From NCBI GenBank assembly GCA_045612565.1, contig JAZKZG010000079.1, forward strand, positions 1 through 51,517: DNA of 51,517 nucleotides, read 5' to 3'. Position numbers and translations under genes: made by a program. The notes under the pieces are model-generated. The model was not told the origin of the DNA, searched no databases, and was given only the letters and a program-made list of their open reading frames with translations. This document shows, one piece after another, positions 27,090 through 35,989 of this stretch (its first letter is position 1; each line of letters opens with the position of its first letter). Source of the DNA: RGIG9041 sp045612565. Its GTDB lineage: Bacteria > Bacillota > Clostridia > Oscillospirales > QAKW01.

Positions 27090-29115
27090 ACTTTATTTCT
27101 TTATAATATAATCCGCGTGTAAATTTGCCGTAAAAACTTTTTTGTTTTAGAACATTATCAACAATCTTTTTGCACTCTTGTTTGCTTTCGTTTGTAAAAT
27201 AAAAACTTAAAAAGTGCGCGTTTTTGAGTTGCTGTAGCTTGTCACCCATATAAATCGGCTGGGGATTTAAAAGGCGTACATACTGCTTGTTTTTGCACAT
27301 AAGCGGAATTTCGGTGTCCATTCTGTCGATAATTGACGGACTACCGTCACAACCCTCGCAGCCTTTATCGGTTTTTACAGGGCAATTTCTTACTGTCATA
27401 AGCGGCATTTTACCATAAACAATCAGTCCACAGGGAATTGGCTTTTTGAGTGCATCAAAGCGTTCAAGTGAACATTCAAACGATATTTCTGCTTCACTCA
27501 GCCCCATATTTTTATATTCGTTCAGCGCAAGTGAATTGTTGATATTAAGTGAAAATGCACCAACAATTTCAAAACCGTGTTGTTTTGCGATGTTAATGCC
27601 GTAAATGTTTGTCGCAAAAACTTTGTTAATTCCTCGTGCTTTCAATTCCGAAAGTCTTTCAAGAGATGCTCCCCTCGAGAACATAAGTGTCGGTAATTCC
27701 GCTACGAGCTTGTTCTGATATTTCTGGCAAAGAGACTTATTTTCATAAAGTAGATTATAGTCAAGAATAATTCTGTCAAATCCATCACAAATCTGATCTT
27801 CGTTTTCAAATCTGCCATAAAGCAGTTGCTTTTTTGGGTGGGAGAGAGTGTTAATTCTTGGCATGGAGAATTCAAAAATATTACGGTTGGCGGTAACTTC
27901 TCGCTTTTGCAAAAGCATTTCAAGTGAACGTTTTCGCAAATCGTTCAGAGCCGATGCGGGTATAAATAATCCGTCATCAATACTCACATTAATATCGGTT
28001 GCAAAAAACGGAGTACCTCCGCATTTTTGCATCGAGCGCGAGACCGCCTCGATGTCAGTCGGCTTGTTCTGTGCCGCTTCAGCAATACCGCCCTCAACTG
28101 TCACTCTGTTCTTTTGGTCGCATATAGTTACTTTTATAGGTTTGTCTTTTAAAATTTCTGCTGCGATGGTTATCGGTACAAGCGGCATTTCGTTGCGGTA
28201 TTCGTTTGCAATTGTTTTAAGTACAGGATTTGCCGATACAACATCGTCTTTTGTTCTGTAGCCAAACATATCGCGCGTTCTTTTACCTTCGAGATACCCG
28301 TTAGTAAACCCGCTTCGCGAAAACACCGCACGAAGTGTGTCTTTGTCGTATTCTTTGCCGGAAAGTGCCGCTTTACACGCTGTTGTTGCCGCGGCAACAT
28401 ATTCGGGGCGCTTCATCCGCCCTTCGATTTTTGCCGAGTTTATGCCGATTGCCTCGAGTTCTTTTAACATTTCAATGGCACTCAGGTCTTTTAATGACAG
28501 TGCATGACCGCCGCAACGCGATTTGAAATCAAGTCTGCAGGGCTGTGCGCAAAGTCCGCGGTTTGCACTCCGCTGACCAAGTATACTCGATAAATAACAT
28601 TGACCTGAAACACTCATACATAAAGCACCGTGGACAAATACTTCGAGTTCAATGTCGACGCTTTGACGTATTGCTTTTAGTTCATCAAGCGATAATTCAC
28701 GCGCAGGTACAACACGGCAAAAGCCGAGTTGTTGCAGTTGCTTTGCGCCTTCGGCATTGTGTACGCTCATCTGAGTTGATGCGTGAAGCGGCATTTCGGG
28801 GCATATATCCTTTACGATGCGGTACATAGCAAGGTCCTGTACAATAACAGCGTCTGCACCATACTGTGCCACTTTTTTAACGGTGTCTATGGCGGATTTT
28901 AGTTCGCTGTCGGTAACCACGGTATTCAGTGCGACGTACACTTTGACTCCGCGTCCGTGTGCGTATCTTATTGCATCATTCAGTTCGTTATCGTCAAAAT
29001 TATCGGCGTTTTTTCGTGCGTTAAAATCTTTTGTGCCGAGATAAACTGCATCCGCGCCGCTGCGTACCGCCGCAATAAGTTGTTCTTTTGCGCCTACAGG
29101 TGCTAAAACTTCCAT
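27088..29115 (-). CDS. Peptidase U32 family protein (collagenase-like / RlhA-like)
   Basis: A 675-residue protein. The U32 domain (about 1-290) begins MEVLAPVGAKEQLIAAVRSGADAVYLG. It contains the family signature HGALCMSVSGQCYLSS followed by RGLCAQPCRLDF, whose cysteines probably bind an Fe-S cluster. A C-terminal DUF3656-like region and a further Cys cluster CPVKTDKGCEGC follow. Family members include the E. coli 23S rRNA hydroxylase RlhA and proteins first called collagenases; tRNA or rRNA hydroxylation is the better-supported role. AGGAG precedes the ATG. It lies downstream of galE but behind a terminator. Confidence 0.9.
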   Translation of the reverse strand: MEVLAPVGAKEQLIAAVRSGADAVYLGTKDFNARKNADNFDDNELNDAIRYAHGRGVKVYVALNTVVTDSELKSAIDTVKKVAQYGADAVIVQDLAMYRIVKDICPEMPLHASTQMSVHNAEGAKQLQQLGFCRVVPARELSLDELKAIRQSVDIELEVFVHGALCMSVSGQCYLSSILGQRSANRGLCAQPCRLDFKSRCGGHALSLKDLSAIEMLKELEAIGINSAKIEGRMKRPEYVAAATTACKAALSGKEYDKDTLRAVFSRSGFTNGYLEGKRTRDMFGYRTKDDVVSANPVLKTIANEYRNEMPLVPITIAAEILKDKPIKVTICDQKNRVTVEGGIAEAAQNKPTDIEAVSRSMQKCGGTPFFATDINVSIDDGLFIPASALNDLRKRSLEMLLQKREVTANRNIFEFSMPRINTLSHPKKQLLYGRFENEDQICDGFDRIILDYNLLYENKSLCQKYQNKLVAELPTLMFSRGASLERLSELKARGINKVFATNIYGINIAKQHGFEIVGAFSLNINNSLALNEYKNMGLSEAEISFECSLERFDALKKPIPCGLIVYGKMPLMTVRNCPVKTDKGCEGCDGSPSIIDRMDTEIPLMCKNKQYVRLLNPQPIYMGDKLQQLKNAHFLSFYFTNESKQECKKIVDNVLKQKSFYGKFTRGLYYKEIK

Positions 29116-29133
29116 TTAAATCTCCTAAAAAGT

Positions 29134-29161
29134 GTCCCGAAAACCATATGATTTTCGGGAC
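29134..29161 (-). terminator. Terminator of galE
   Basis: Perfect 10-base arms GTCCCGAAAA / TTTTCGGGAC with an 8-base loop. On the - strand it is followed by CACTTTTT. It lies 23 bases after the galE stop and just before the U32 gene. Confidence 0.85.
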
Positions 29162-29184
29162 GGAATTTATATTGGGGGGTGGTT

Positions 29185-30201
29185 TTAGTTATCAAAACCG
29201 TTGGGATTGTTCTTTTGCCATCTCCAGATGTCGCGACACATATCGTCAAGATTGCGTTTTGCTTCAAATCCAATTTCAGCTTTTGCTTTTGACGGGTCAG
29301 CATAAAGTGAACCAATGTCACCTTCGCGTCTTTCAACAATTTTGTAGGGAACGGGAACACCGCTTGCCTTTTCGAATGCTTTTACAAGGTCGAGTACGCT
29401 GTAGCCGTTGCCGGTGCCAAGGTTATATGTGAACACGCCTTTTCTGTCTTTTGAAGCATCAAGTGCTTTGATATGGCCGATAGCAAGATCAACAACGTGG
29501 ATAAAATCACGTACGCCTGTGCCGTCAGGTGTGTCATAGTCGTTACCGAATACACGAAGGAAGGGGAGTTTGCCGATTGCAACCTGTGAAACATAAGGAG
29601 CAAGGTTATTGGGGATATTCTGCGGGTCTTCACCGATAAGACCGCTTTCATGTGCACCAACAGGATTGAAGTAACGAAGAAGTGTTACTGTCCAGTCGTT
29701 GTTCGATGTGTAAAGGTCAGTAAGCATAATCTCCTGCATAAGCTTTGTGTAGCCGTAGGGATTTGTGGGTGTGCCTGTGGGGAAATCCTCTCTTACGGGA
29801 ACAACCTTTGAGTTGCCATAAACTGTAGCAGATGATGAGAAAACAATGTTTCTTACGCCGTGAGCTTCCATAACTTCAAGGAGTGTAAGTGTACCTGTGA
29901 TGTTGTTGTGATAGTACATAACAGGTTTTTGAACACTTTCTCCAACAGCTTTAAGACCTGCAAAATGAATTACAGCATCAATTTCGTTTTCGTCAAATAT
30001 TTTTGTAAGAGCTGATTTATCAAGCATATCAGCCTCGTAAAATTTAAAGTCTTTTCCTGTTATTTTTTTGACACGATTAAGACTTTCGGGTTTGCTGTTG
30101 TAAAAATTATCAAAAGCAATAACCTCATGACCGCAGTTTAAAAGTTCAACAATTGTGTGTGAACCGATGTAACCTGCACCGCCTGTAACCAATACCTTCA
30201 T
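29185..30201 (-). CDS. galE: UDP-glucose 4-epimerase
   Basis: A 338-residue extended short-chain dehydrogenase that interconverts UDP-galactose and UDP-glucose with tightly bound NAD. It has the N-terminal TGGAGYIGSHT, the SSSATVYG motif, the catalytic NPYGYTKLMQE (Tyr-x-x-x-Lys) and the GVRDFIHVVDLA and NLGTGNGYSVL segments. Length is standard. AAAGGG precedes the ATG. It starts 33 bases downstream of the sensor-like gene on the same strand. Confidence 0.97.
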   Translation of the reverse strand: MKVLVTGGAGYIGSHTIVELLNCGHEVIAFDNFYNSKPESLNRVKKITGKDFKFYEADMLDKSALTKIFDENEIDAVIHFAGLKAVGESVQKPVMYYHNNITGTLTLLEVMEAHGVRNIVFSSSATVYGNSKVVPVREDFPTGTPTNPYGYTKLMQEIMLTDLYTSNNDWTVTLLRYFNPVGAHESGLIGEDPQNIPNNLAPYVSQVAIGKLPFLRVFGNDYDTPDGTGVRDFIHVVDLAIGHIKALDASKDRKGVFTYNLGTGNGYSVLDLVKAFEKASGVPVPYKIVERREGDIGSLYADPSKAKAEIGFEAKRNLDDMCRDIWRWQKNNPNGFDN

Positions 30202-30234
30202 AACTATATATCCCTTTCATAAATAAAATACAAA

Positions 30235-31314
30235 TTAAATATCCGCCAGCAATATATCAAGCAGTTCATAGTTGTCGTTGTAATCTTCAAGATTATCATA
30301 GAGCGTTGTCTGACGCGGACGTGCACGTTTTAACATTACTCCATGTGTAACACCGCCGCCAAAAGTTGATGTAAAAAACGCTTTTGCACCGCACTCGCGG
30401 GCAACCTTGGCGCATATAGTGCGCGAAATAATCTGCCGACAGTCATTTCCATCGCGGTTTGTGTTTTCGTTTTGCTCCAGCAGTTGCTCGGGTGTATAGC
30501 CGAGACCGTGCCGGTCGTTCGAAATTATAATAAAGTTATTTTGTCTGTCACCGCATAATTTAACAAATATCTGTGCGGTTTTGTTGCAGAGCAAAAACAT
30601 CTCGGTAACAATGTTTACAGCCATCATATCGAGAGCGTCAGTATTTGTCTGTGACAAATAAATGTTGTGACAGGGTAATATTGAGTATTGAAATCTGTCT
30701 TTTCCAAGCCTGTTTTGAATTTTGTTAAAAAGCCGCTGTACGTAACCGTACAGGTCAATCACACGTGTACTTTGGCTTGCGGTGTTATTAACCGTAACAG
30801 TTTGTATGTTTTTTAAGAGTTTTATAATTTTGCACATCGACGACATAATTATTTGCCTGTTGCCATCATCCAGTGTGTTGGCAAATTGTATAATCGGCGC
30901 CGAATAGTCGGCAAACTGCTTCATTGTTGCATTAACAATCGTTTCGATATCTTGCTGTTGCAGTTTTTCGATGGCACGTGCTTTTGTGTTTGAGATGTGC
31001 AGAACATAGTAATAATCTTCACCAAACAACATCGGAATAACAACACACCTTCGCGGTACACTTTCGATGATGCTGATAAAATCAAAACTCACCGAGTGCG
31101 GAGTGTCGCAAAGTGATTTTTGTACTGTGTCACAATCATTTATCGAGAGTATGCATCCAAGATTCAAAAGAGGTTTGTCATCTTTGCTGAATATCGGATG
31201 CACTCTGTCGGTTGCATAAACAATACTAAGCCTCTTGTCTGCACAAATAATAAATTCGTCACTGTGACAAAATAACTGTTTAAAATGGTTGTATGCTGAA
31301 ATTTTCATCACCAT
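30235..31314 (-). CDS. Degenerate sensor-kinase-like protein (PAS-like N-terminus, HATPase-like C-terminus)
   Basis: A 359-residue soluble protein; a start six bases later (MKISAYN) is also possible. About residues 10-120 look like a PAS-type sensory fold (ICADKRLSIVYATDRVHPIF, then SFDFISIIESVPRRCVVIPM). The helical middle region (about 130-200) has no clear phospho-acceptor His. The last ~150 residues resemble a histidine-kinase ATPase end, with FIIISNDRHGLG and CGAKAFFTSTFGGGVTHGVML, but the N- and G-boxes are poor. No response regulator is adjacent. It may be an inactive kinase or sensor adaptor; I do not recognise a specific family. Confidence 0.6.
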   Translation of the reverse strand: MVMKISAYNHFKQLFCHSDEFIICADKRLSIVYATDRVHPIFSKDDKPLLNLGCILSINDCDTVQKSLCDTPHSVSFDFISIIESVPRRCVVIPMLFGEDYYYVLHISNTKARAIEKLQQQDIETIVNATMKQFADYSAPIIQFANTLDDGNRQIIMSSMCKIIKLLKNIQTVTVNNTASQSTRVIDLYGYVQRLFNKIQNRLGKDRFQYSILPCHNIYLSQTNTDALDMMAVNIVTEMFLLCNKTAQIFVKLCGDRQNNFIIISNDRHGLGYTPEQLLEQNENTNRDGNDCRQIISRTICAKVARECGAKAFFTSTFGGGVTHGVMLKRARPRQTTLYDNLEDYNDNYELLDILLADI

Positions 31315-31357
31315 TAATTATATTATAATATATTTTATTTGTAAAGAAAAATCGGGT

Positions 31358-32143
31358 TTAAATATTTAAATATTCCAATATTACCGAAAAATACTCGCGC
31401 AAAAACAAACTGGTGCGCAAAAACGGTACTTTCGGTGTAGGTCCGTTTACACAAAATACTCTTCCGAACCCGGCTTTTTTCATTATGAGTGTTGACCTGT
31501 ACAGGTGAAAGTCATTTGTAGCAACAGCAACTGATAGCCCGTTTACATCGGGTAACATATCTCTTGCAAAAAATATATTTTCTTTTGTGTCGGTTGATTT
31601 TTCTTCTTTTAAAAGACGGCTTTCGTCAATTCCTTTTGCACTCATATAATTAAAAAGTGCCTGTGCTTCGGTTATCTTTTCGTCTTTACCTTGCCCTCCG
31701 CAAAGTATTGCTTTGCAATCGGGGTTTTTGTTAAGATAATCAATTGCGGCGTTTGCGCGTGATGCACCTGCGCGTGTCAGGGCGGTACCCCTTATCCCGC
31801 AACCAAGAACCAGAATATAGTCGCAACTTTGGTCGGTTGTATTTGCATATGAAATTATTTTTGCTTCAATTATTGTAAACGATACAAAAAACGCAAAAAT
31901 CAAAACCCAAGCGGTGATTTTACAAATACACGCTATGGCTGCCACGGCTTTAATTTTTGATTTTTGCAGGTGTAAAAGCAGTGCATAAATAACGGTGCAT
32001 ATGCCACAAAAAGACAAAAAGGTACACAAAAACGCAAGGTGGGGCAAAATTATTCTCACTAAAAACGGCACTGTAAAAAGTATTCCGCCCGTGATATAAA
32101 GTTTTTTATTTTGTTTTAATATATTCAATAATTTCTCTAACAT
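31358..32143 (-). CDS. YdcF/SanA-like DUF218 membrane protein
   Basis: The start MLEKLLNILKQNKKLY at 32143 is preferred: AAGGT precedes it and it leaves only a 38-base overlap with the HAD gene. The frame extends upstream but without a family-like sequence. The product is 261 residues. Three hydrophobic segments occupy about 17-100, and a DUF218 domain follows: YILVLGCGIRG, GASRANAAIDYL, AILCGGQGKDEKITEAQAL and the STDTKENIFFAR signature. The family is implicated in cell-envelope processes (vancomycin-sensitivity protein SanA, ElyC); its biochemical activity is unknown. Confidence 0.85.
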   Translation of the reverse strand: MLEKLLNILKQNKKLYITGGILFTVPFLVRIILPHLAFLCTFLSFCGICTVIYALLLHLQKSKIKAVAAIACICKITAWVLIFAFFVSFTIIEAKIISYANTTDQSCDYILVLGCGIRGTALTRAGASRANAAIDYLNKNPDCKAILCGGQGKDEKITEAQALFNYMSAKGIDESRLLKEEKSTDTKENIFFARDMLPDVNGLSVAVATNDFHLYRSTLIMKKAGFGRVFCVNGPTPKVPFLRTSLFLREYFSVILEYLNI

Positions 32144-32741
32144 CGTCAAATACCTTGTCACATGCAGCCATACAACGTGCCTTATCTGTGTGTCCGTTTG
32201 GAATAAGGATGCAGTCTGCCCCAATCTCTTTTGCCGTAGTCGCATCGGTTATAAGGTCACCGATAAAAAGTGTGTTTTCTGGGTCGATGCCTTGCTTTTT
32301 GAAAATATCAAGTGCGGTTTTGCTTTTTGAACCCAGGTTTTTATCAGAAAGCCCCGAAATAATGTCAAACCATTCGCCGATATTGTGTTTTTTCGTTTCT
32401 TCTATAAGATGCTCGTGATAAAGCGAAGACAAAAGAATGTTTTTTATACCTCGTGATTTTGCAAATGAAATAACATCAAAAACACCGTCAAAAATTCGTG
32501 AGTTGTCTTTGTGAATGTCGCAGTATTTCCTGAATTCCTGTGATAAAACGGCAATATCGTCGGTATATATTCCAACTGTCTTATAGTACTCGGTAAGCGG
32601 CATGACGAGCGTTTTTTTATAAACCTCAAGGTTTGTTTTTTCAAGTCCGCGCGATGTAAGCATATCATTTACGGCAAGTACCGATGTGTATGCATCGTCA
32701 AGCACAGTTCCGTTATAGTCCCAGATTATGTGTGTTATCAT
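32106..32741 (-). CDS. HAD-superfamily phosphatase (phosphoglycolate phosphatase-like)
   Basis: A 211-residue HAD hydrolase. Motif I reads IWDYNGTVLDD, so the general acid Asp of DxD is Asn. Motif II is in LLSS (~residue 100), the motif III Lys lies in GSKSKTALDIF, and motif IV is FIGDLITDA. A helical cap lies between about 15 and 85. Substrate unknown; small phosphate esters are likely. It overlaps the DUF218 gene by 38 bases, so the two are cotranscribed. AAGGTG lies before the ATG. Confidence 0.85.
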   Translation of the reverse strand: MITHIIWDYNGTVLDDAYTSVLAVNDMLTSRGLEKTNLEVYKKTLVMPLTEYYKTVGIYTDDIAVLSQEFRKYCDIHKDNSRIFDGVFDVISFAKSRGIKNILLSSLYHEHLIEETKKHNIGEWFDIISGLSDKNLGSKSKTALDIFKKQGIDPENTLFIGDLITDATTAKEIGADCILIPNGHTDKARCMAACDKVFDDVREIIEYIKTK

Positions 32742-32802
32742 AATTCACCTTAAATGCAGAAAACGACTTGTGTGTGTCGTTCCGTTCCCCTCAATGTAGA
32801 AA

Positions 32803-32834
32803 AAAAGCCATCGAACATTTGTTCGGTGGCTTTT
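32803..32834 (-). terminator. Terminator of rpmE
   Basis: 14-base arms with one G-U pair (AAAAGCCATCGAAC / GTTCGGTGGCTTTT), a 4-base loop and a U run on the - strand side. It lies 8 bases after the rpmE stop. Confidence 0.88.
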
Positions 32835-32841
32835 GATTTGA

Positions 32842-33051
32842 TTAGTCAAGATTGAATCTTTTCTTAAATTTGTCGACACGGCCGCCGGAATCTACCAGCT
32901 TCTGTCTACCTGTGAAGAAGGGGTGGCATTTTGAACAAATTTCAACTTTGATTTCACTCTTTGTTGATCTTGTCTCAAATGTTTCGCCGCATGCACATTT
33001 AACTACAGCTTTATCGTAATTGGGATGGATACCCTCTCTCATTTCTTTCAC
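32842..33051 (-). CDS. rpmE: 50S ribosomal protein L31, zinc-containing form
   Basis: A 69-residue L31. The four-cysteine zinc ribbon is visible as KCACGETF and ICSKCHPFFTGRQK, marking the C+ (zinc-binding) paralogue. It ends SGGRVDKFKKRF as usual. GAGGTG precedes the start. It is monocistronic, with its own promoter and terminator. Confidence 0.97.
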   Translation of the reverse strand: MKEMREGIHPNYDKAVVKCACGETFETRSTKSEIKVEICSKCHPFFTGRQKLVDSGGRVDKFKKRFNLD

Positions 33052-33082
33052 CTCTTTTATCGTTGTTTCATTAGACCGATTT

Positions 33083-33111
33083 ATTGTAGCACAATAACAT
33101 CATAATTGCAA
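33083..33111 (-). promoter_or_regulatory. Sigma-A promoter of rpmE
   Basis: On the - strand TTGCAA (33111-33106), a 17-base spacer, then TACAAT (33088-33083), 32 bases before the ATG. Confidence 0.82.
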
Positions 33112-33137
33112 GTGTTTTTTTATATTTTTTTAAAAAA

Positions 33138-34463
33138 TTATGCCGCATCAGGTTTGCTCTGGTCGTTAATGGTTCCGTTTTCGTCAGGCTCTGCGGGAAG
33201 TTTTGCACCAAATTCAAGTACTTTTTCAAACTTGCCGCTTTCGGATTTTTCAATATCGCGTGTGTTTGTAATAACAAATACTCCTGTATCAGACAACGTA
33301 AAATCAAAAACTTCCGATTTTATTTTAACGGGTGAGGGGATATTGCCCTCTTTTTCATAACCTGCTTTAAAGCCTTTGTTGTCGCCCCATACATAAAGGT
33401 CACCTTCAAAAGTGAGCGCTGCAACAGTGTTTCCGTTTACGTCGATTTTTTTAACGCCTTTCATTATCGAGATGAGTTCTGCCTTAAAAGCTTCGCCGCC
33501 GTTGCCGAGCTGACCGAAGTCGTTGTTACCTGCGGTAAAAAGTTCGCCGTTTACGGCAAGTACTACCGAAAGATAGTTACCAACCTTAACATCTTTTATG
33601 CCCTGCATAATTTTTGTCGGTTCCTGTGCCGATATTGCAGTTTTGTTGCCAAGTTGCGAGTATGAATTGTCGCCTACTGCGTTTAAAATGCCAAACTCGT
33701 CAACTGTCATCGAATGTGTATCCGATATAGAAAAACGACTTATATTATCAGCAATAAATGTTGGTGTTGCCTTGTTTTTTGTGGTGGTGTCGCCGAGTTG
33801 ACCGTACTCATTAAAACCAAGACCGTAAAGTTTACCGTCGGTTGTAACATATAAAAGCGAGTTGTTTGTTGTCTGACAGTATACAACATCGTTTGCAATA
33901 ACCTTGTTTTTATATTCGAGTTTCCCACCGTCATATACCGAGTATTGCAGGTATCCGTCAAGTACCAATTCGTTTTCGCTGTTGATGATTGCCCTCAGCG
34001 TTTTGTCACCGCAAACAAACTCGGCACCGTTGTATATGGTTTTTGCATAGTACCCGTCAACTTTTAATTCGGTTGGTTCGCTGCCTGTTACGGCACCGAT
34101 ATAATTCTTTTCAATTGCAAACAAATCGCCCTTTTCATTTTTAATATATACGTTTTCGCCTTGTGCAAATACACCGTCGGGCAATAGCGATACTGCCGCC
34201 TGTTCCCCGTCGTTTTCAAGTACCTCTTTATAGGTTGTAACGGGGTCATACTCTTTTAATTTATTAAACAACTTTATATTGTTTGATTTGCAGTAAATAA
34301 TAAATATAACTACCGCCGCAAGCATACACAAAACTGTGATCGCACCAAATAATCTGCGTGCAAACTTATGGCTCTTTTTGCGCCGTTTGCTTGCACAGAG
34401 TGAATATATTATCAACGACACAATCGCCGTTACGCTTAGAATAATCGAAACTTTAAGTAACAT
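33138..34463 (-). CDS. Membrane-anchored RCC1-repeat protein (first of a tandem pair)
   Basis: A 441-residue protein with two hydrophobic segments (about 1-23 and 37-59). A poorly conserved beta-rich region follows. From about residue 205 to 400 there are RCC1-type beta-propeller repeats, readable as GFNEYGQLGD, GDNSYSQLGN, GNNDFGQLGN and a worn GDNKGFKAG. Each is preceded by a KLYGLG / LFTAG / LYVWG strand. The Asp/Glu-rich tail ends DQSKPDAA. It starts 16 bases after its paralogue, with AAGGAT upstream. RCC1 propellers mediate protein contacts; the ligand is unknown. The cell side of the propeller cannot be fixed from sequence. Confidence 0.8.
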   Translation of the reverse strand: MLLKVSIILSVTAIVSLIIYSLCASKRRKKSHKFARRLFGAITVLCMLAAVVIFIIYCKSNNIKLFNKLKEYDPVTTYKEVLENDGEQAAVSLLPDGVFAQGENVYIKNEKGDLFAIEKNYIGAVTGSEPTELKVDGYYAKTIYNGAEFVCGDKTLRAIINSENELVLDGYLQYSVYDGGKLEYKNKVIANDVVYCQTTNNSLLYVTTDGKLYGLGFNEYGQLGDTTTKNKATPTFIADNISRFSISDTHSMTVDEFGILNAVGDNSYSQLGNKTAISAQEPTKIMQGIKDVKVGNYLSVVLAVNGELFTAGNNDFGQLGNGGEAFKAELISIMKGVKKIDVNGNTVAALTFEGDLYVWGDNKGFKAGYEKEGNIPSPVKIKSEVFDFTLSDTGVFVITNTRDIEKSESGKFEKVLEFGAKLPAEPDENGTINDQSKPDAA

Positions 34464-34479
34464 TTAAAAATAATATCCT

Positions 34480-35853
34480 TTATTTTGTTTTAACAGTAAC
34501 AAGTTGTGAAAAACTGTCTCTTGCGTCACCTCTGCCAAGCTGACCGCAGTTGTTAAAGCCTGTGGAATGTACTTTGCCGTTTTGGGTGAGTATTACCGTG
34601 TGCAGTCCGCTTGTATCAAAATTCACAACATCCTCGGCTACCTTTACGGGCAGATTCTGATTTTGCAAATTTTTGTTTCCAAGTTGACCCACTGTGTTTT
34701 GTCCAAAGGCAAAAAGTTCACCCTGAGCGTTAAGTGCAAACGCACTCTTTTTTGCTGCGTCAATTTGTGTAATACCTGTCATTATCTGAATAAACTCTGC
34801 TGCGTTATCGTTTGTGGCGTTGCCGAGCTGACCACAGTCATTTTTACCACATGAGAGCAGGTTGCCGTCGTTGTCGAGAAGTAAAACAAAATCGTCACCC
34901 GCAGCAATCTGTTTTATGTTTTTGCGGATTGCAACAGGGTAATTGAATCCGGCTTCTTGTTTTGCAAACTGACCGTATGCATTGCTGCCAAACACAACTG
35001 CATCACCCGATTTCTGCAGTGCTACGGTAAATTTTGCCTCACATACAACTTGTGTGACACTGCCAAGCACCGCAACAAACTCGTCTTTTGACTGTTCGTT
35101 GTATGTGCCGAGCTGACCGTATGCACCGCTGCCCATCATATAGAGTTTACCGTCGGTTTTTATAATGCCGAGCGTTGTCTCCGATGCGCAAAAGTCAACA
35201 ACATTTGCCGCAATCTCGGCAAATTCAACTGTATAAACTTCTTCTTCGGTTTTCTTTTCTACAGTCTTAAATAAATTTCCGTCATTATCAAGAACATAAA
35301 ACATATCACCTGATGACATAATCTTTTTTGCATTGTTATAAATAACACTGCTGTCATCAAGCGAAGGTGCAATCTGTTTGCCAAAGCAGTATGCCTTGCC
35401 GTCGGGAGTGAGTGCAAAGGAACTTTCACCCGATGCAAAGATTTTTTCAATTTGCTCGTTTATGAGTTTTGGCTGAGAAGTGTTAATGTTCCGTTTTGTA
35501 ATTTCACTTTGATATTTGTGGTTTTGCAGCCACACAGGGATCAGGTCATACAAAACAAGGGTTACAATAACCGCAACGGTGAGCGCGATTAACATACCGA
35601 TTGTTTTGCGCGATACTCCCGGGATTTTTAAGAGCATATGCTTTATCGGGTTTGTCTGCAGGTTGTCATCGCGCTTTGACTTAAGATAGCAAACGATGAT
35701 AAGACCGACAGGACCCAACAAAAATCCCAAAAATCCCCATGCCTTGCTCCGTGCTTTCATTTTTGCAAGACTTGCTGAAAAACTGACACAAAATACCATC
35801 ACAAGCAAAGCCACAAAAACAGATATGATGATTAATGCAACATTGGGGTTCAA
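34480..35853 (-). CDS. Membrane-anchored RCC1-repeat protein (second of a tandem pair)
   Basis: A 457-residue paralogue of the next gene downstream, with a TTG start preceded by AAAGGAG. Three hydrophobic segments lie at about 5-27, 38-58 and 82-107. The second includes WGFLGFLLGPVGLIIVCYLK, a motif common in small phage-shock or YqaE-like membrane hairpins. The propeller (about 150-457) shows GSGAYGQLGT, GSNAYGQFAK, GKNDCGQLGN, GQNTVGQLGN and GFNNCGQLGR. It is first in the two-gene operon behind a sigma-A promoter. Function unknown. Confidence 0.8.
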   Translation of the reverse strand: MNPNVALIIISVFVALLVMVFCVSFSASLAKMKARSKAWGFLGFLLGPVGLIIVCYLKSKRDDNLQTNPIKHMLLKIPGVSRKTIGMLIALTVAVIVTLVLYDLIPVWLQNHKYQSEITKRNINTSQPKLINEQIEKIFASGESSFALTPDGKAYCFGKQIAPSLDDSSVIYNNAKKIMSSGDMFYVLDNDGNLFKTVEKKTEEEVYTVEFAEIAANVVDFCASETTLGIIKTDGKLYMMGSGAYGQLGTYNEQSKDEFVAVLGSVTQVVCEAKFTVALQKSGDAVVFGSNAYGQFAKQEAGFNYPVAIRKNIKQIAAGDDFVLLLDNDGNLLSCGKNDCGQLGNATNDNAAEFIQIMTGITQIDAAKKSAFALNAQGELFAFGQNTVGQLGNKNLQNQNLPVKVAEDVVNFDTSGLHTVILTQNGKVHSTGFNNCGQLGRGDARDSFSQLVTVKTK

Positions 35854-35890
35854 AGCAGGTGTACTCCTTTATAGATTAAAATACAGTAAT

Positions 35891-35919
35891 ATAATAAAGT
35901 AAAAAGCCAATTTTTACAA
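35891..35919 (-). promoter_or_regulatory. Sigma-A promoter of the RCC1 gene pair
   Basis: On the - strand TTGTAA (35919-35914), a 17-base spacer, then TATTAT (35896-35891), about 38 bases before the TTG start. Confidence 0.72.
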
Positions 35920-35989
35920 GTCTTTTTTAACTGAATGTATGATTAATTTGCGGCATTTTGCAAAAAATAATTCAAAAAGGATGATTTGA

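Noticed and set aside
35930..35985. Sigma-G or sigma-F type promoter for spoIVB
   Set aside because: GAATG and CATTTT occur at roughly suitable spacing, but the match is too weak to annotate.
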